6,478 nt of DNA from CAUJGQ01 sp038325665 (GCA_038325665.1 JBBQJF010000308.1:1-6478); one strand, 5' to 3'. Counted from the first letter of the stretch, positions 1-6,118 are shown. The notes: generated from the sequence alone by a model not told the origin. Numbers and translations are program-made.

Positions 1-1
1 A

Positions 2-826
2 CCGAAGATCGTCTCGGCCGATGTCTCCTTCGCGATCGGCATGTCCGAGCCAGGCGCTGGCTCCGACCTCGCCAATGTCCAGACCCGCGCGATCGCTGAT
101 GGTGACGACTACATGGTCAACGGCCAGAAGATCTGGACCTCGAACGCGCATCTGGCCGACTGGGTGTGGCTGGTGTGCCGCACGGACCCGGAGGCGCCCA
201 AGCACCGTGGCATCTCCATCCTGCTGGTGGACATGAAGTCGCCCGGCATCACCGTTCGCCCGCTCATTAATATGGCCGGCACGCACGGCTTCAACGAGGT
301 GTTCTTCGACAGCGTGCGGGTGCCGCGCACGAACCTGGTCGGTGAGGAGAACCGTGGTTGGTACGTGGTGGCCGAGAATCTCGACTATGAACGATCGGGC
401 ATCGAGCGGATCACCCAGACCGGCGCGCTATACCGCGATCTGGTGGGGTTCGTCAGCCGCCAGGCTCGTGCCGACGGCGGACCGCGCATGACGGCCCAAT
501 TGGAACTGGCCGACCGCGCGATCGAGTACGAGGTCGGCCGGCTGCTCGCCTACCGCGTCGCGTGGCTGCTCAGCCAGGGCAAGATCCCGAACTACGAGGC
601 GTCGATGTCGAAGGCCTACGGCTCGGAGTGGACCCAGCGGCTCGCGCGCACCGGCGTCAAGCTGATGACCTCGTACGGCATGTCCCGTACCGCCGAGGAG
701 CGCGCGCTGCGCGAAAAGATCGAGCGGACTTACCTGACCACCGCCGCGGCCACGATCCAGGGCGGCACCAGCGAGATCCAGCGCAACATCATCGCCACCC
801 GCGGCCTGGGGCTGCCGCGGAGTTGA
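2..826 (+). CDS. Acyl-CoA dehydrogenase, C-terminal part (5' end outside window)
   Basis: FAD-dependent alpha,beta-dehydrogenation of an acyl-CoA thioester in the cytoplasm, passing electrons to electron transfer flavoprotein; substrate unknown. The frame is open from base 2, so the ATG at 41 (inside the motif GMSEPGAGSDLA) is internal and not the start. The 274 visible residues of a family protein of about 380-400 cover the middle beta domain (MSEPGAGSD, then NGQKIWTSNAHLAD, a signature flavin/substrate-binding stretch) and the C-terminal four-helix domain, ending with the signature GGTSEIQRNIIATRGLGLPR. About 110-130 N-terminal residues are missing. The position of the MCAD-type catalytic Glu (IYEGT) reads IQGGT, a Gly. 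A Glu in LDYERSG (codon 389-391) matches the helix-G base of isovaleryl-CoA and long-chain acyl-CoA dehydrogenases, so activity is still expected. Family assignment is very secure; subfamily is not. Confidence 0.96.
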   Translation, partial: PKIVSADVSFAIGMSEPGAGSDLANVQTRAIADGDDYMVNGQKIWTSNAHLADWVWLVCRTDPEAPKHRGISILLVDMKSPGITVRPLINMAGTHGFNEVFFDSVRVPRTNLVGEENRGWYVVAENLDYERSGIERITQTGALYRDLVGFVSRQARADGGPRMTAQLELADRAIEYEVGRLLAYRVAWLLSQGKIPNYEASMSKAYGSEWTQRLARTGVKLMTSYGMSRTAEERALREKIERTYLTTAAATIQGGTSEIQRNIIATRGLGLPRS

Positions 827-876
827 TGTGGCCCCTTCCGCGGTGACGGTGAATGACCTCCCCGGCAGCAAGGGAG

Positions 877-883
877 AGGAGGT
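877..883 (+). promoter_or_regulatory. Strong Shine-Dalgarno-like AGGAGGT without a start codon
   Basis: A perfect AGGAGGT lies 44 bases before the methyltransferase gene, yet no ATG, GTG or TTG falls at the usual 4-12 base spacing after it. The methyltransferase has its own nearer site at 920-925. This may be a chance purine run, a relic of a lost small gene, or a ribosome standby site. Only the sequence match is observed. Confidence 0.3.
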
Positions 884-930
884 AAGCCGGTCGATCCACA
901 CCCTCATCTCGCGGGCTACAGAGGTATGTG

Positions 931-1749
931 ATGAGCAGCCACGGTTCCGACAAGGTCTTCGCTGGTTCAATTCCGGAACTTTACGACACGTTCATGGTTC
1001 CCCTAATCTTCGAATCGTACGCCGCGGATCTCGCCGCACGGCTGACGCTCAGACCCCTGAAACGCGTGCTTGAAATTGCGGCCGGCACGGGTGTCGTAAC
1101 CCGTGCCATGGCGTCGGTGCTGCCCGAGGCCGTATCGATCGTTGCCACGGACCTTAATCAACCGATGATCGACCATGCCTCGATGCTGGGCACGAAACGC
1201 CCCGTGGAATGGCGTCAGGCGGATGCCATGAACCTCCCTTTCGAGAACGAATCGTTCGACGCCGTCGTATGCCAGTTCGGTGTGATGTTCTTTTCCGAGA
1301 GGTCGAGGGCGTATGCCGAAGTGTGCCGCGTGCTCAGGCCGGGGGGCGTGTTCATGTTCAACGTGTGGGATCGAATCGAGGACAATGAGTTCGCTGACAC
1401 TGTGACGACGGCGCTTGAGACCCTTTTCCCCCAGGACCCGCCCCGTTTCCTCGCGCGCACCCCTCACGGCTATCACGACCAAGCGACCATTGAGCGAGAC
1501 CTCGCGCAGGGTGGGTTCACCGCCCTACCCAAGATCATCACACTCACGGCCCGCAGCAGGGCGCGGTCTTCCAGGACGCCGGCGATGGCGTATTGCCAGG
1601 GGACACCGCTACGAAATGAGATAGAGGCACGCGATGCCTCGCGGCTCACCGACGCAACCGAGATTGCCGCGGACGCGATTGGCGAGCGGTTCGGGCACGG
1701 TGCCGTGGACGGCAAGATTCAGGCGCTTGTGGTCACGGTCGAGAGATGA
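931..1749 (+). CDS. Class I SAM-dependent methyltransferase
   Basis: Likely a cytoplasmic small-molecule methyltransferase using S-adenosylmethionine; the acceptor cannot be read from the sequence. The 272-residue product begins SSHGSDKVFAGSIPELYD, typical of a well-populated Methyltransf_11-type family. Motif I is VLEIAAGTGVVTRA (residues 46-59, Gly52-Thr53-Gly54 loop). Asp74 in ATDLN is the acidic residue expected to hold the SAM ribose. The post-motif region QADAMNLPFENESFDAVVCQ and LRPGGVFMF (about 134-142) complete the Rossmann fold, and the C-terminal GTPLRNEIEARD stretch shows it is full length. I chose ATG 931 over GTG 928 because AGAGGT (920-925) is better spaced for it. It starts 104 bases after the dehydrogenase. 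Its DNA is clearly less GC-rich (about 47-65% per sampled 60-base line) than the flanking genes, which hints at transfer. COQ5/UbiE-like quinone methyltransferase is a less likely alternative. Confidence 0.93.
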   Translation: MSSHGSDKVFAGSIPELYDTFMVPLIFESYAADLAARLTLRPLKRVLEIAAGTGVVTRAMASVLPEAVSIVATDLNQPMIDHASMLGTKRPVEWRQADAMNLPFENESFDAVVCQFGVMFFSERSRAYAEVCRVLRPGGVFMFNVWDRIEDNEFADTVTTALETLFPQDPPRFLARTPHGYHDQATIERDLAQGGFTALPKIITLTARSRARSSRTPAMAYCQGTPLRNEIEARDASRLTDATEIAADAIGERFGHGAVDGKIQALVVTVER

Positions 1750-1851
1750 CGGGTGTCAGTCGATGAACGCGACCGTACGAAACATGTTGCACTCCGTTCA
1801 TTCGCTGGCGATCCTAGAGAAATCTCGGTTGGTACCGGTGATCGAGAGCAC

Positions 1852-2691
1852 ATGGACAGCGAACTGAGCCAACGCCTTCACGAGATCGCACACCGTGGCG
1901 CACTCCTGCCCTCGCCGGTTTCGCGTTACCGGCCGCCGCCGCGCCGTGCCGTCCGCGAGGGGGTGCTGTTCGGCGCGCACGAGCCGCCGGTACCCGGCGG
2001 CAACTTTGTCGTTGCGCTCGGCACGCTGCCGCCGCCCGAGCGGATCTTGGCGCTGGCCGCGGAGTTCTTCGGCGGCACGCTCGCCGGCTCCGCGATCACG
2101 CTGGAACTCGGGAGCGGTGATGCGCTCGACGAGACGCTGCGCGCCCGTGGCTGGCCGCTCGACGAGGAGGAACCGGGACTGGTGCTGGCGCCGGTGCCGC
2201 GGCCGCCTCCCGCTCCCGCCGGTCTGGTAATCGCGCGTGTGACCGACGAGGCTGGGCTACGCCGGTTCTTCGATACCGTGCGCGCGGGTTCCGTATCGGA
2301 CGAGGAGCTACGCACGCGTGGTCACACGGAGGGCGGAGCCGAGGCGGCCGCCCCCTACCCCCTGGAGCAATCGATCCCCTCGCTCGCGGCCGCGACCGAC
2401 CCGGACGTGGCGCTATTCGTCGGTTTCGTGGGCGGGGCGCCGGCCGCGACCTCGGTCATGTACCGCTACGACGAGGTGGCCGAGTTGATCGCCGTCACGA
2501 CCCTGCCGGCCTACCGCCGTCGCGGTTTCGGCACGGCGATGACTTGGGCGGCCATCGCCGAGGCGACGCGGCGCGGGTGCGAGGCGATCACGCTGACGGC
2601 CACGCCGATGGGCTATCCGGTGTACGTGCGGATGGGCTTCGTGCCGGTGTGCGTCTTTCGCACCTACGTGGCGCCCGAGTCCGAGGACTGA
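1852..2691 (+). CDS. GNAT-family N-acetyltransferase, probably a double-GNAT protein
   Basis: Predicted to transfer an acetyl group from acetyl-CoA to an amine; substrate unknown. In the 279-residue product, the C-terminal half carries the acetyl-CoA pyrophosphate-binding motif A (AVTTLPAYRRRGFGTAMTWA, with R222-R223-R224-G225-F226-G227) and motif B (YPVYVRMGF, Tyr258, Gly262-Phe263), both classical GNAT features. The N-terminal half (residues 1 to about 120), with a stretch ending GWPLDEEEPGLVL, resembles the degenerate first domain of tandem GNAT proteins and lacks a motif A. The frame is open back to GTG 1753, but I prefer ATG 1852: GAGAG (1844-1848) sits at the right distance, and the 33 extra codons encode a polar, lower-GC stretch that does not look like a domain. 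The gene lies 102 bases after the methyltransferase. Proline-rich segments (RPPPRR, PRPPPAPAG) separate the halves. Family certain; role unknown. Confidence 0.9.
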   Translation: MDSELSQRLHEIAHRGALLPSPVSRYRPPPRRAVREGVLFGAHEPPVPGGNFVVALGTLPPPERILALAAEFFGGTLAGSAITLELGSGDALDETLRARGWPLDEEEPGLVLAPVPRPPPAPAGLVIARVTDEAGLRRFFDTVRAGSVSDEELRTRGHTEGGAEAAAPYPLEQSIPSLAAATDPDVALFVGFVGGAPAATSVMYRYDEVAELIAVTTLPAYRRRGFGTAMTWAAIAEATRRGCEAITLTATPMGYPVYVRMGFVPVCVFRTYVAPESED

Positions 2692-2701
2692 ACGCCGGTC
2701 G

Positions 2702-2710
2702 TGCTATCCT
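2702..2710 (+). promoter_or_regulatory. Extended -10 promoter element for the class V aminotransferase gene
   Basis: TGC followed by TATCCT is an extended -10 (TGnTATnnT) located 55 bases before the ATG at 2765. No convincing -35 hexamer lies 16-18 bases upstream, which is compatible with extended -10 promoters. Transcription would begin near 2717. It sits immediately after the acetyltransferase stop codon, which suggests separate transcription of the downstream gene. Confidence 0.4.
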
Positions 2711-2751
2711 ACCCGCGACCGGGCCAGGTAAAGCGCCCGACAGCTCACGAC

Positions 2752-2756
2752 GGAGG
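2752..2756 (+). promoter_or_regulatory. Ribosome binding site GGAGG for the class V aminotransferase gene
   Basis: GGAGG lies 8 bases before ATG 2765. This strong, well-spaced site fixes the start of the PLP enzyme. Confidence 0.8.
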
Positions 2757-2764
2757 CGACCGCG

Positions 2765-3898
2765 ATGGCGCTGGCAGCGAAGGGCGATTTCGTGGGGCTG
2801 GAGAGCCTGACACATCTCGCGGCGGGCGGCGAGACGCCGCCGCTCACCACCCAGGCGGATGCGCTACAGCGATGGGTCAGCCTCAAGGGGCAAGGTCCCG
2901 ACGGGGCGGCCGTGCGCACCGAGGCGCTCGCCCGTGTCAAGGCGCACGGCGCCGAGGTTTTCGGCGTCACCCCCGACGAGATGGCGCTAGCCTCCTCCGC
3001 GGCCGAGGCGATGAGCCAGGTGGCGCTCTCGGTGGACATGCGCGAGGGCGACAACGTGGTCATGCAAGACACCGAGTTTCGCTCGGCCTCGCTGCCATGG
3101 GTTGGGCTGACACGGCGTGGTGTCGAGATCCGGGTGGTCAAGCACGCGGACTGGACGCCGGACGAGTCCGCGATCCGCGCTGCCGTCGATTCCCGCACCC
3201 GCGCGATCGTCACCAGCCAGGTGAGTTACCTCACCGGTATCCAGCACAACCTGGAGGCGTTGCGCGAGGCGGCCGATGCTGTCGGGGCGATGCTGGTGGT
3301 GGACGCCACACACGCCGCGGGCGCCGTGCCGGTTCCGGGCCGGCTGTGCGACTTCAGCCTGACCGCGACGTACAAGTGGATTCTCGGCTGCCAGGGGGTG
3401 GCGCTGCTCGCCTGGAATCGCGAGCGCGTGCCCAACCTGTCCCCGGCGATCAGCGGCTGGCGTTCGGCCGATGACTGGCAGGGGGACTCCGGCCCGCTCG
3501 ATATCGCCTGGAAGCCGACGGCCGAGCGGTTGGAGCCGGGAAATCCGCCGTGGCCATCGCTGTTCTACTTCGACGAGGGTCTGAATTACGTGACCGCCAT
3601 CGGCGTGGACCGCATCGCCGCCCACATCGCGCCGCTCTCGGCCGAGGTCAACGCGCGGCTGCGTCACATGGAGCTGGACGTGTCCACTCCGGCCGACCCA
3701 ACGTACCGCGCCGGCAACAACTGCTTCTGGACCTCCGACCCGGAGGGGCTTGCCGGCCGCTTGTTACGTGAGCATCGGGTGCTGGTCAGCGGCTACTCCG
3801 GCCGTATTCGTATCTCCACCCACCTGTACAACGATATGGACGATGTGAATCGGCTGTTCGCGGCGCTCGAGCAGGTCATGGGCGCGGCGGTGAGGTGA
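2765..3898 (+). CDS. Class V aminotransferase-fold PLP-dependent enzyme
   Basis: A cytoplasmic pyridoxal-phosphate enzyme of the cysteine desulfurase / isopenicillin N epimerase / kynureninase-like fold type I group, 377 residues, close to the family's usual 370-400. The cofactor-site motif VVDATHAAGAVPV supplies Asp180 (pairs with the PLP ring nitrogen) and His183. TATYKWILGCQG supplies Lys204, the expected Schiff-base lysine. An earlier segment, SSAAEAMSQVAL, matches the phosphate-binding turn, and SQVSYLTGIQHNLEALREAAD is the usual helix before the Asp strand. The C-terminal small domain ends with VSGYSGRIRISTHLYNDMDDVNRLF, the typical substrate-Arg region (RIS.H.YN...D). I do not see the mobile-loop cysteine needed to call it a cysteine desulfurase, and nothing nearby (no suf or isc genes) supports that role. 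The exact reaction (epimerase, lyase or transaminase) is unresolved. It appears to have its own promoter and a strong ribosome binding site. Confidence 0.93.
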   Translation: MALAAKGDFVGLESLTHLAAGGETPPLTTQADALQRWVSLKGQGPDGAAVRTEALARVKAHGAEVFGVTPDEMALASSAAEAMSQVALSVDMREGDNVVMQDTEFRSASLPWVGLTRRGVEIRVVKHADWTPDESAIRAAVDSRTRAIVTSQVSYLTGIQHNLEALREAADAVGAMLVVDATHAAGAVPVPGRLCDFSLTATYKWILGCQGVALLAWNRERVPNLSPAISGWRSADDWQGDSGPLDIAWKPTAERLEPGNPPWPSLFYFDEGLNYVTAIGVDRIAAHIAPLSAEVNARLRHMELDVSTPADPTYRAGNNCFWTSDPEGLAGRLLREHRVLVSGYSGRIRISTHLYNDMDDVNRLFAALEQVMGAAVR

Positions 3899-4099
3899 GT
3901 GACGCGCCAACTCGGGTTTGTGCCGCTGCTGGGAGTCACGGAACCGCGGAGACGCGGAGGGCGTGGAGGCCAGCGCGGAGAAGTTGTAGTGGTGGACCCC
4001 GGCGCGATCCACAATCGCGACACCACGATTGCGCCGAGGCGGGCGCGGAGAAGGTATGGTGGTGCATTCCGCGTGGGCCGGCATCTACCGGGAGATAGT
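3899..4099 (+). repeat. Non-coding spacer with 9-base-period purine-rich repeats, duplicated element and inverted repeats
   Basis: The frame of the downstream gene stays open here from GTG 3899, but its translation is arginine/glycine-rich low-complexity sequence, so I read the DNA as intergenic. From about 3951 to 3980, units close to ACGCGGAGG recur about every 9 bases. A longer element beginning GCGCGGAGAAG and continuing with a GGTGGTG-like tail occurs twice (3973-3995 and 4043-4064), 70 bases apart. Between the copies are CGCGAT/ATCGCG (4003-4008 with 4014-4019), flanked by GTGGTG/CACCAC (3989-3994 with 4021-4026), and an alternative pairing CAATCG/CGATTG (4012-4017 with 4026-4031). No T-run follows, so a rho-independent terminator is unlikely. 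Short-period GGAG-rich intergenic repeats are known from other GC-rich genomes. Confidence 0.6.
4055..4060 (+). promoter_or_regulatory. Possible -10 element for the LURP-one-like gene
   Basis: TATGGT lies 40 bases before ATG 4100, inside the second copy of the duplicated element. A TTGCGC that could serve as -35 is at 4029-4034, but the 20-base spacer is longer than ideal. Weak call based on hexamer match and position only. Confidence 0.22.
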
Positions 4100-4708
4100 A
4101 TGACATCCGAGCGGTTCGCGCACCCAACGTATATGGTCCGGCAAAAGATCCTGAGGCTGTTCGGCGGGGCGTTTCAGGTGTTCGCGCCCAACGGCGAGGT
4201 AGTGCTCTACTCCGAGATGAAGCGGTTCAAGCTGCGGGAGGACATTCGCCTCTATACTGCCGAGGACATGCAGCACGAGGTTCTGACGATCAAGACGGCC
4301 CAAATCATCGACTTCGCCGCCGCCTATGAGGTGATGGACCCCACCACCGGTGAGAGGGTGGGCGCGCTCAAGCGCAAGGGCTTCAAGTCGCTGCTCAAGG
4401 ACGAGTGGATCGTCATGGATACGATGGATCAGGAGATTGGGCGTATCCGCGAAGACCGCATGGCGCTGGCCGTGCTGCGACGCGTCCTTAACTTTGTCCC
4501 GTACCTCGACATCCTGCCCAATCTTATCCCGCAGAAGTATCACGCGACGCTGGGCGAGGCCGAGGTCTGCACCTTCTCGCAGAATTTCAACCCGTTCGTC
4601 ATGAAGCTCGATGTCGATTTCACGCCCGACACTGCCGCGGCGCTCGACCGGCGGCTCGGCCTCGCCGCCGCGATCCTGTTGTGCGCGATCGAGGGTAGGC
4701 AGTGGTAG
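4100..4708 (+). CDS. LURP-one-related / phospholipid scramblase-like protein (Tubby C-terminal fold)
   Basis: A 202-residue protein of the LOR (LURP-one-related, DUF567) group, which shares the Tubby C-terminal/scramblase fold: a 12-strand beta barrel around a hydrophobic C-terminal helix. Seen here: YMVRQKILRLFGGAFQVF near the start, paired beta repeats (NGEVVLYSEMKRFKLRED, then IDFAAAYEVMDPTTGERVGALKRKGFKSLLKDEW, then GRIREDRMALAVLRR), and a C-terminal hydrophobic helix, RRLGLAAAILLCAIEGRQW. No signal peptide is seen. ATG 4100 is preferred because GGGAGA (4090-4095) is well placed and the family's N-terminal motif follows directly; the longer frame from GTG 3899 runs through repeats. Biochemical role in bacteria is not established; lipid binding or membrane association is an inference from the fold. 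It is 201 bases from the gene before and 81 from the gene after. Confidence 0.87.
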   Translation: MTSERFAHPTYMVRQKILRLFGGAFQVFAPNGEVVLYSEMKRFKLREDIRLYTAEDMQHEVLTIKTAQIIDFAAAYEVMDPTTGERVGALKRKGFKSLLKDEWIVMDTMDQEIGRIREDRMALAVLRRVLNFVPYLDILPNLIPQKYHATLGEAEVCTFSQNFNPFVMKLDVDFTPDTAAALDRRLGLAAAILLCAIEGRQW

Positions 4709-4789
4709 GACCGGACACGAGCGCGCTAGGCCGCCCCGTTCGGGCCGTGCCTGCCAGTTCGTCTGGCCGCTCAATCACGAGGAATCACG

Positions 4790-5827
4790 GTGACAGGGCA
4801 CGCCGGCCGCTCATGTCTTGCCACGCCATGCGGGAGGCATCCCATCCTGCACGTCATCAACGGCGAATCTACCACCGCGCTCCTGCGTCAGACAGCGCTC
4901 GAAGGTGAAATGCTCGCCTGGGCGGACATCCTGATGGAGGGGCCGCTGACCGGCGACGTTGTCACCGGTGGCGACCGCGAGTTCCGCGCCCGTTACTTAA
5001 ACGAGCGGTTCAGCATTCCGCGTGAGCAATACCGAGAGGGGATGGGCCGCTGTCTCGCGCGCCTGGGGACGTTTGCCGCCCACGACGAGGTCGTGTTGTG
5101 GTTTGAGGAAGACCTGTTCTGCCAGGTTCACCTGCTGTTTCTGCTGAACTGGTTTTCGGAGCGTCCACTCGGCCACACGCGGCTGACCTTGATCTGTCCG
5201 CCCGACCATCTCGGCACGTTGCAGCCCGCCGCGCTGGCGTCACTGTTCGCGACGCGGGCGCCGGTGACGGCCGTGCGAACGGCGCTGGCGCGGGTGGTTT
5301 GGGCGGCTTACACCAGCCGCGATCCGCTGGCCTTGAACGCGGCGCTCGACGCCGATTTTTCGGCGTGGCCGCTGCTGCGTCGTGGCATCCGTGCGCACCT
5401 GGAGCGTTTTCCGTCGCGGGCGAACGGGCTGAACAACGTGGAGACGGAAAGCCTGCGCGCCCTCGCTGACCATTCGTTGTCGTTCCCCGAGTTGTTCGCC
5501 GCCGTTTCAGCCGCCGAGCCGGCGATGCATCTGGGCATGGGTGATACGCAGTTCGCCGCCTATCTGGACGAATTGAGCCGCGGCCGCGATCCGTTGGTTC
5601 GTATCGTGGGCGGCGAGTCCGCCGGTGAGCACGGCGAGCGCCTCGCCCGTGCCGGCGCGTGGCGCATCACCGCCACGCCGCTCGCGGACGAGGTGCTTAA
5701 CGGCGCGCGTGACCGTGTCGCACCCCGAGGCCTCGACCGCTGGCTCGGTGGTGTGTCGCTCGCGCCGGGCAGCGTCCCATGGCGCTGGGACGCCGGCGCC
5801 GGCCGGATCATGCGCGCCGCCGGATGA
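4790..5827 (+). CDS. DUF1835 domain-containing protein
   Basis: A conserved protein of unknown function, 345 residues from GTG 4790. The N-terminal DUF1835 region begins LHVINGES (family form LHITNGDS, residues 20-27), followed by the expected LxxxxLEGEMLAWADILMEGPL and VVLWFEEDLFCQVHLLFLLNWF. The C-terminal part ends with the family-like RWLGGVSLAPGSVPWRWD. GTG 4790 has an AGGA (4780-4783) six bases upstream and is used here, but it adds 18 residues (MTGHAGRSCLATPCGRHP) that family members normally lack. A stronger GGGAGG at 4832-4837 points to codon 19 (ATC 4844) or codon 20 (CTG 4847), exactly where the family protein begins; start undecided. No membrane segment or signal peptide is seen. 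In other genomes DUF1835 proteins sit in varied contexts; a link to the preceding scramblase-like gene is not shown. Confidence 0.88.
   Translation: MTGHAGRSCLATPCGRHPILHVINGESTTALLRQTALEGEMLAWADILMEGPLTGDVVTGGDREFRARYLNERFSIPREQYREGMGRCLARLGTFAAHDEVVLWFEEDLFCQVHLLFLLNWFSERPLGHTRLTLICPPDHLGTLQPAALASLFATRAPVTAVRTALARVVWAAYTSRDPLALNAALDADFSAWPLLRRGIRAHLERFPSRANGLNNVETESLRALADHSLSFPELFAAVSAAEPAMHLGMGDTQFAAYLDELSRGRDPLVRIVGGESAGEHGERLARAGAWRITATPLADEVLNGARDRVAPRGLDRWLGGVSLAPGSVPWRWDAGAGRIMRAAG
4832..4837 (+). promoter_or_regulatory. Internal GGGAGG ribosome-binding-like site in the DUF1835 gene
   Basis: GGGAGG lies 6 bases before ATC 4844 and 9 bases before CTG 4847, in frame with the gene and exactly at the family's conserved N-terminus. 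It may direct initiation at a non-AUG codon; the alternative is that it is a chance match inside a gene started at GTG 4790. Confidence 0.4.
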
Positions 5828-6030
5828 GGGCACGCGATACTCCGAGCCGGTCGGCGCTGCCCGCGGTCCGCCGCACATTGGGGCGGGTTCAACCACTCAG
5901 AACCTATCCCCTAACCCTGCACATGGGTAGCGAAACCCCGCGCCCCGCATCTGCTCGCGTTGGTCCGGCGCCTGATCAGTTGGCCGAGCTTGTGTCACTG
6001 GTCAGCGACATCGCCGTGGGTCCGCCCCAG

Positions 6031-6054
6031 ATGTGCTGCTGCCCGCGCCACTGA
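6031..6054 (+). other. Candidate polycysteine mini-ORF (MCCCPRH)
   Basis: ATG followed by three consecutive TGC cysteine codons, then CCG CGC CAC and TGA. It may also be the tail of the 43-codon frame starting at ATG 5923. The stop codon lies inside the loop of the hairpin at 6044-6061. Short frames with runs of cysteine codons act as cysteine-responsive attenuators in mycobacteria; the arrangement here resembles that. No Shine-Dalgarno site or -10 hexamer is visible just upstream of 6031, so neither led nor leaderless translation is supported. Low confidence. Confidence 0.25.
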
Positions 6055-6061
6055 TGGCGCG
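6044..6061 (+). terminator. Perfect 7-bp GC-rich hairpin (possible attenuator or weak terminator)
   Basis: CGCGCCA (6044-6050) and TGGCGCG (6055-6061) are exact inverted repeats with a CTGA loop. The stem is strong, but the following bases (AGCTTGCTCC) contain no U-tract, so a standard rho-independent terminator is doubtful. It overlaps the end of the Cys-rich mini-ORF. Confidence 0.3.
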
Positions 6062-6118
6062 AGCTTGCTCCGGTCCCCACGTGACATCGAAGCAGGGCGC
6101 CGCGAGTATCCGACACTG

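Larger units (their letters stand above)
5828..6118. other. Intergenic stretch without a recognisable gene
   Basis: No protein family is recognisable on either strand. The stretch holds a weak hairpin shortly after the DUF1835 stop codon (CCGCC 5868-5872 with GGCGG 5882-5886, no T-run), which could end transcription only inefficiently. It also holds a 43-codon frame from ATG 5923 to TGA 6052 (product includes PDQLAELVSLVSDIA and ends MCCCPRH) with no Shine-Dalgarno site, and the Cys-rich mini-ORF and hairpin described separately. Confidence 0.5.

Noticed and set aside
428..970. Minus-strand 180-codon ORF across the dehydrogenase gene
   Set aside because: Antisense shadow of a certain coding gene in GC-rich DNA; the translation is compositionally biased with no domain.
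1787..1815. Promoter TTGCAC - 17 bases - GATCCT before the acetyltransferase gene
   Set aside because: Only three matches in each hexamer; too weak to list in a GC-rich genome.
1753..1851. N-terminal extension of the acetyltransferase from GTG 1753
   Set aside because: No good Shine-Dalgarno site before it, lower-GC polar sequence, and ATG 1852 has a spaced GAGAG and gives a complete protein.
2987..3667. Minus-strand 226-codon ORF inside the PLP-enzyme gene
   Set aside because: Antisense shadow; the opposite strand has unmistakable PLP-enzyme motifs.
2765..3898. Cysteine desulfurase (SufS/IscS) identity for the class V enzyme
   Set aside because: No catalytic-loop cysteine recognised and no Fe-S cluster genes nearby; only the fold-level assignment is supported.
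3899..4099. N-terminal extension of the LURP-one-like protein from GTG 3899
   Set aside because: The extra 67 codons are Arg/Gly-rich, come from repetitive DNA, and precede a proper ATG with a GGGAGA site at the family's normal N-terminus.
4735..4748. GCCC/GGGC inverted repeat between the LURP-one-like and DUF1835 genes as a terminator
   Set aside because: Only a 4-bp stem and no T-run after it.
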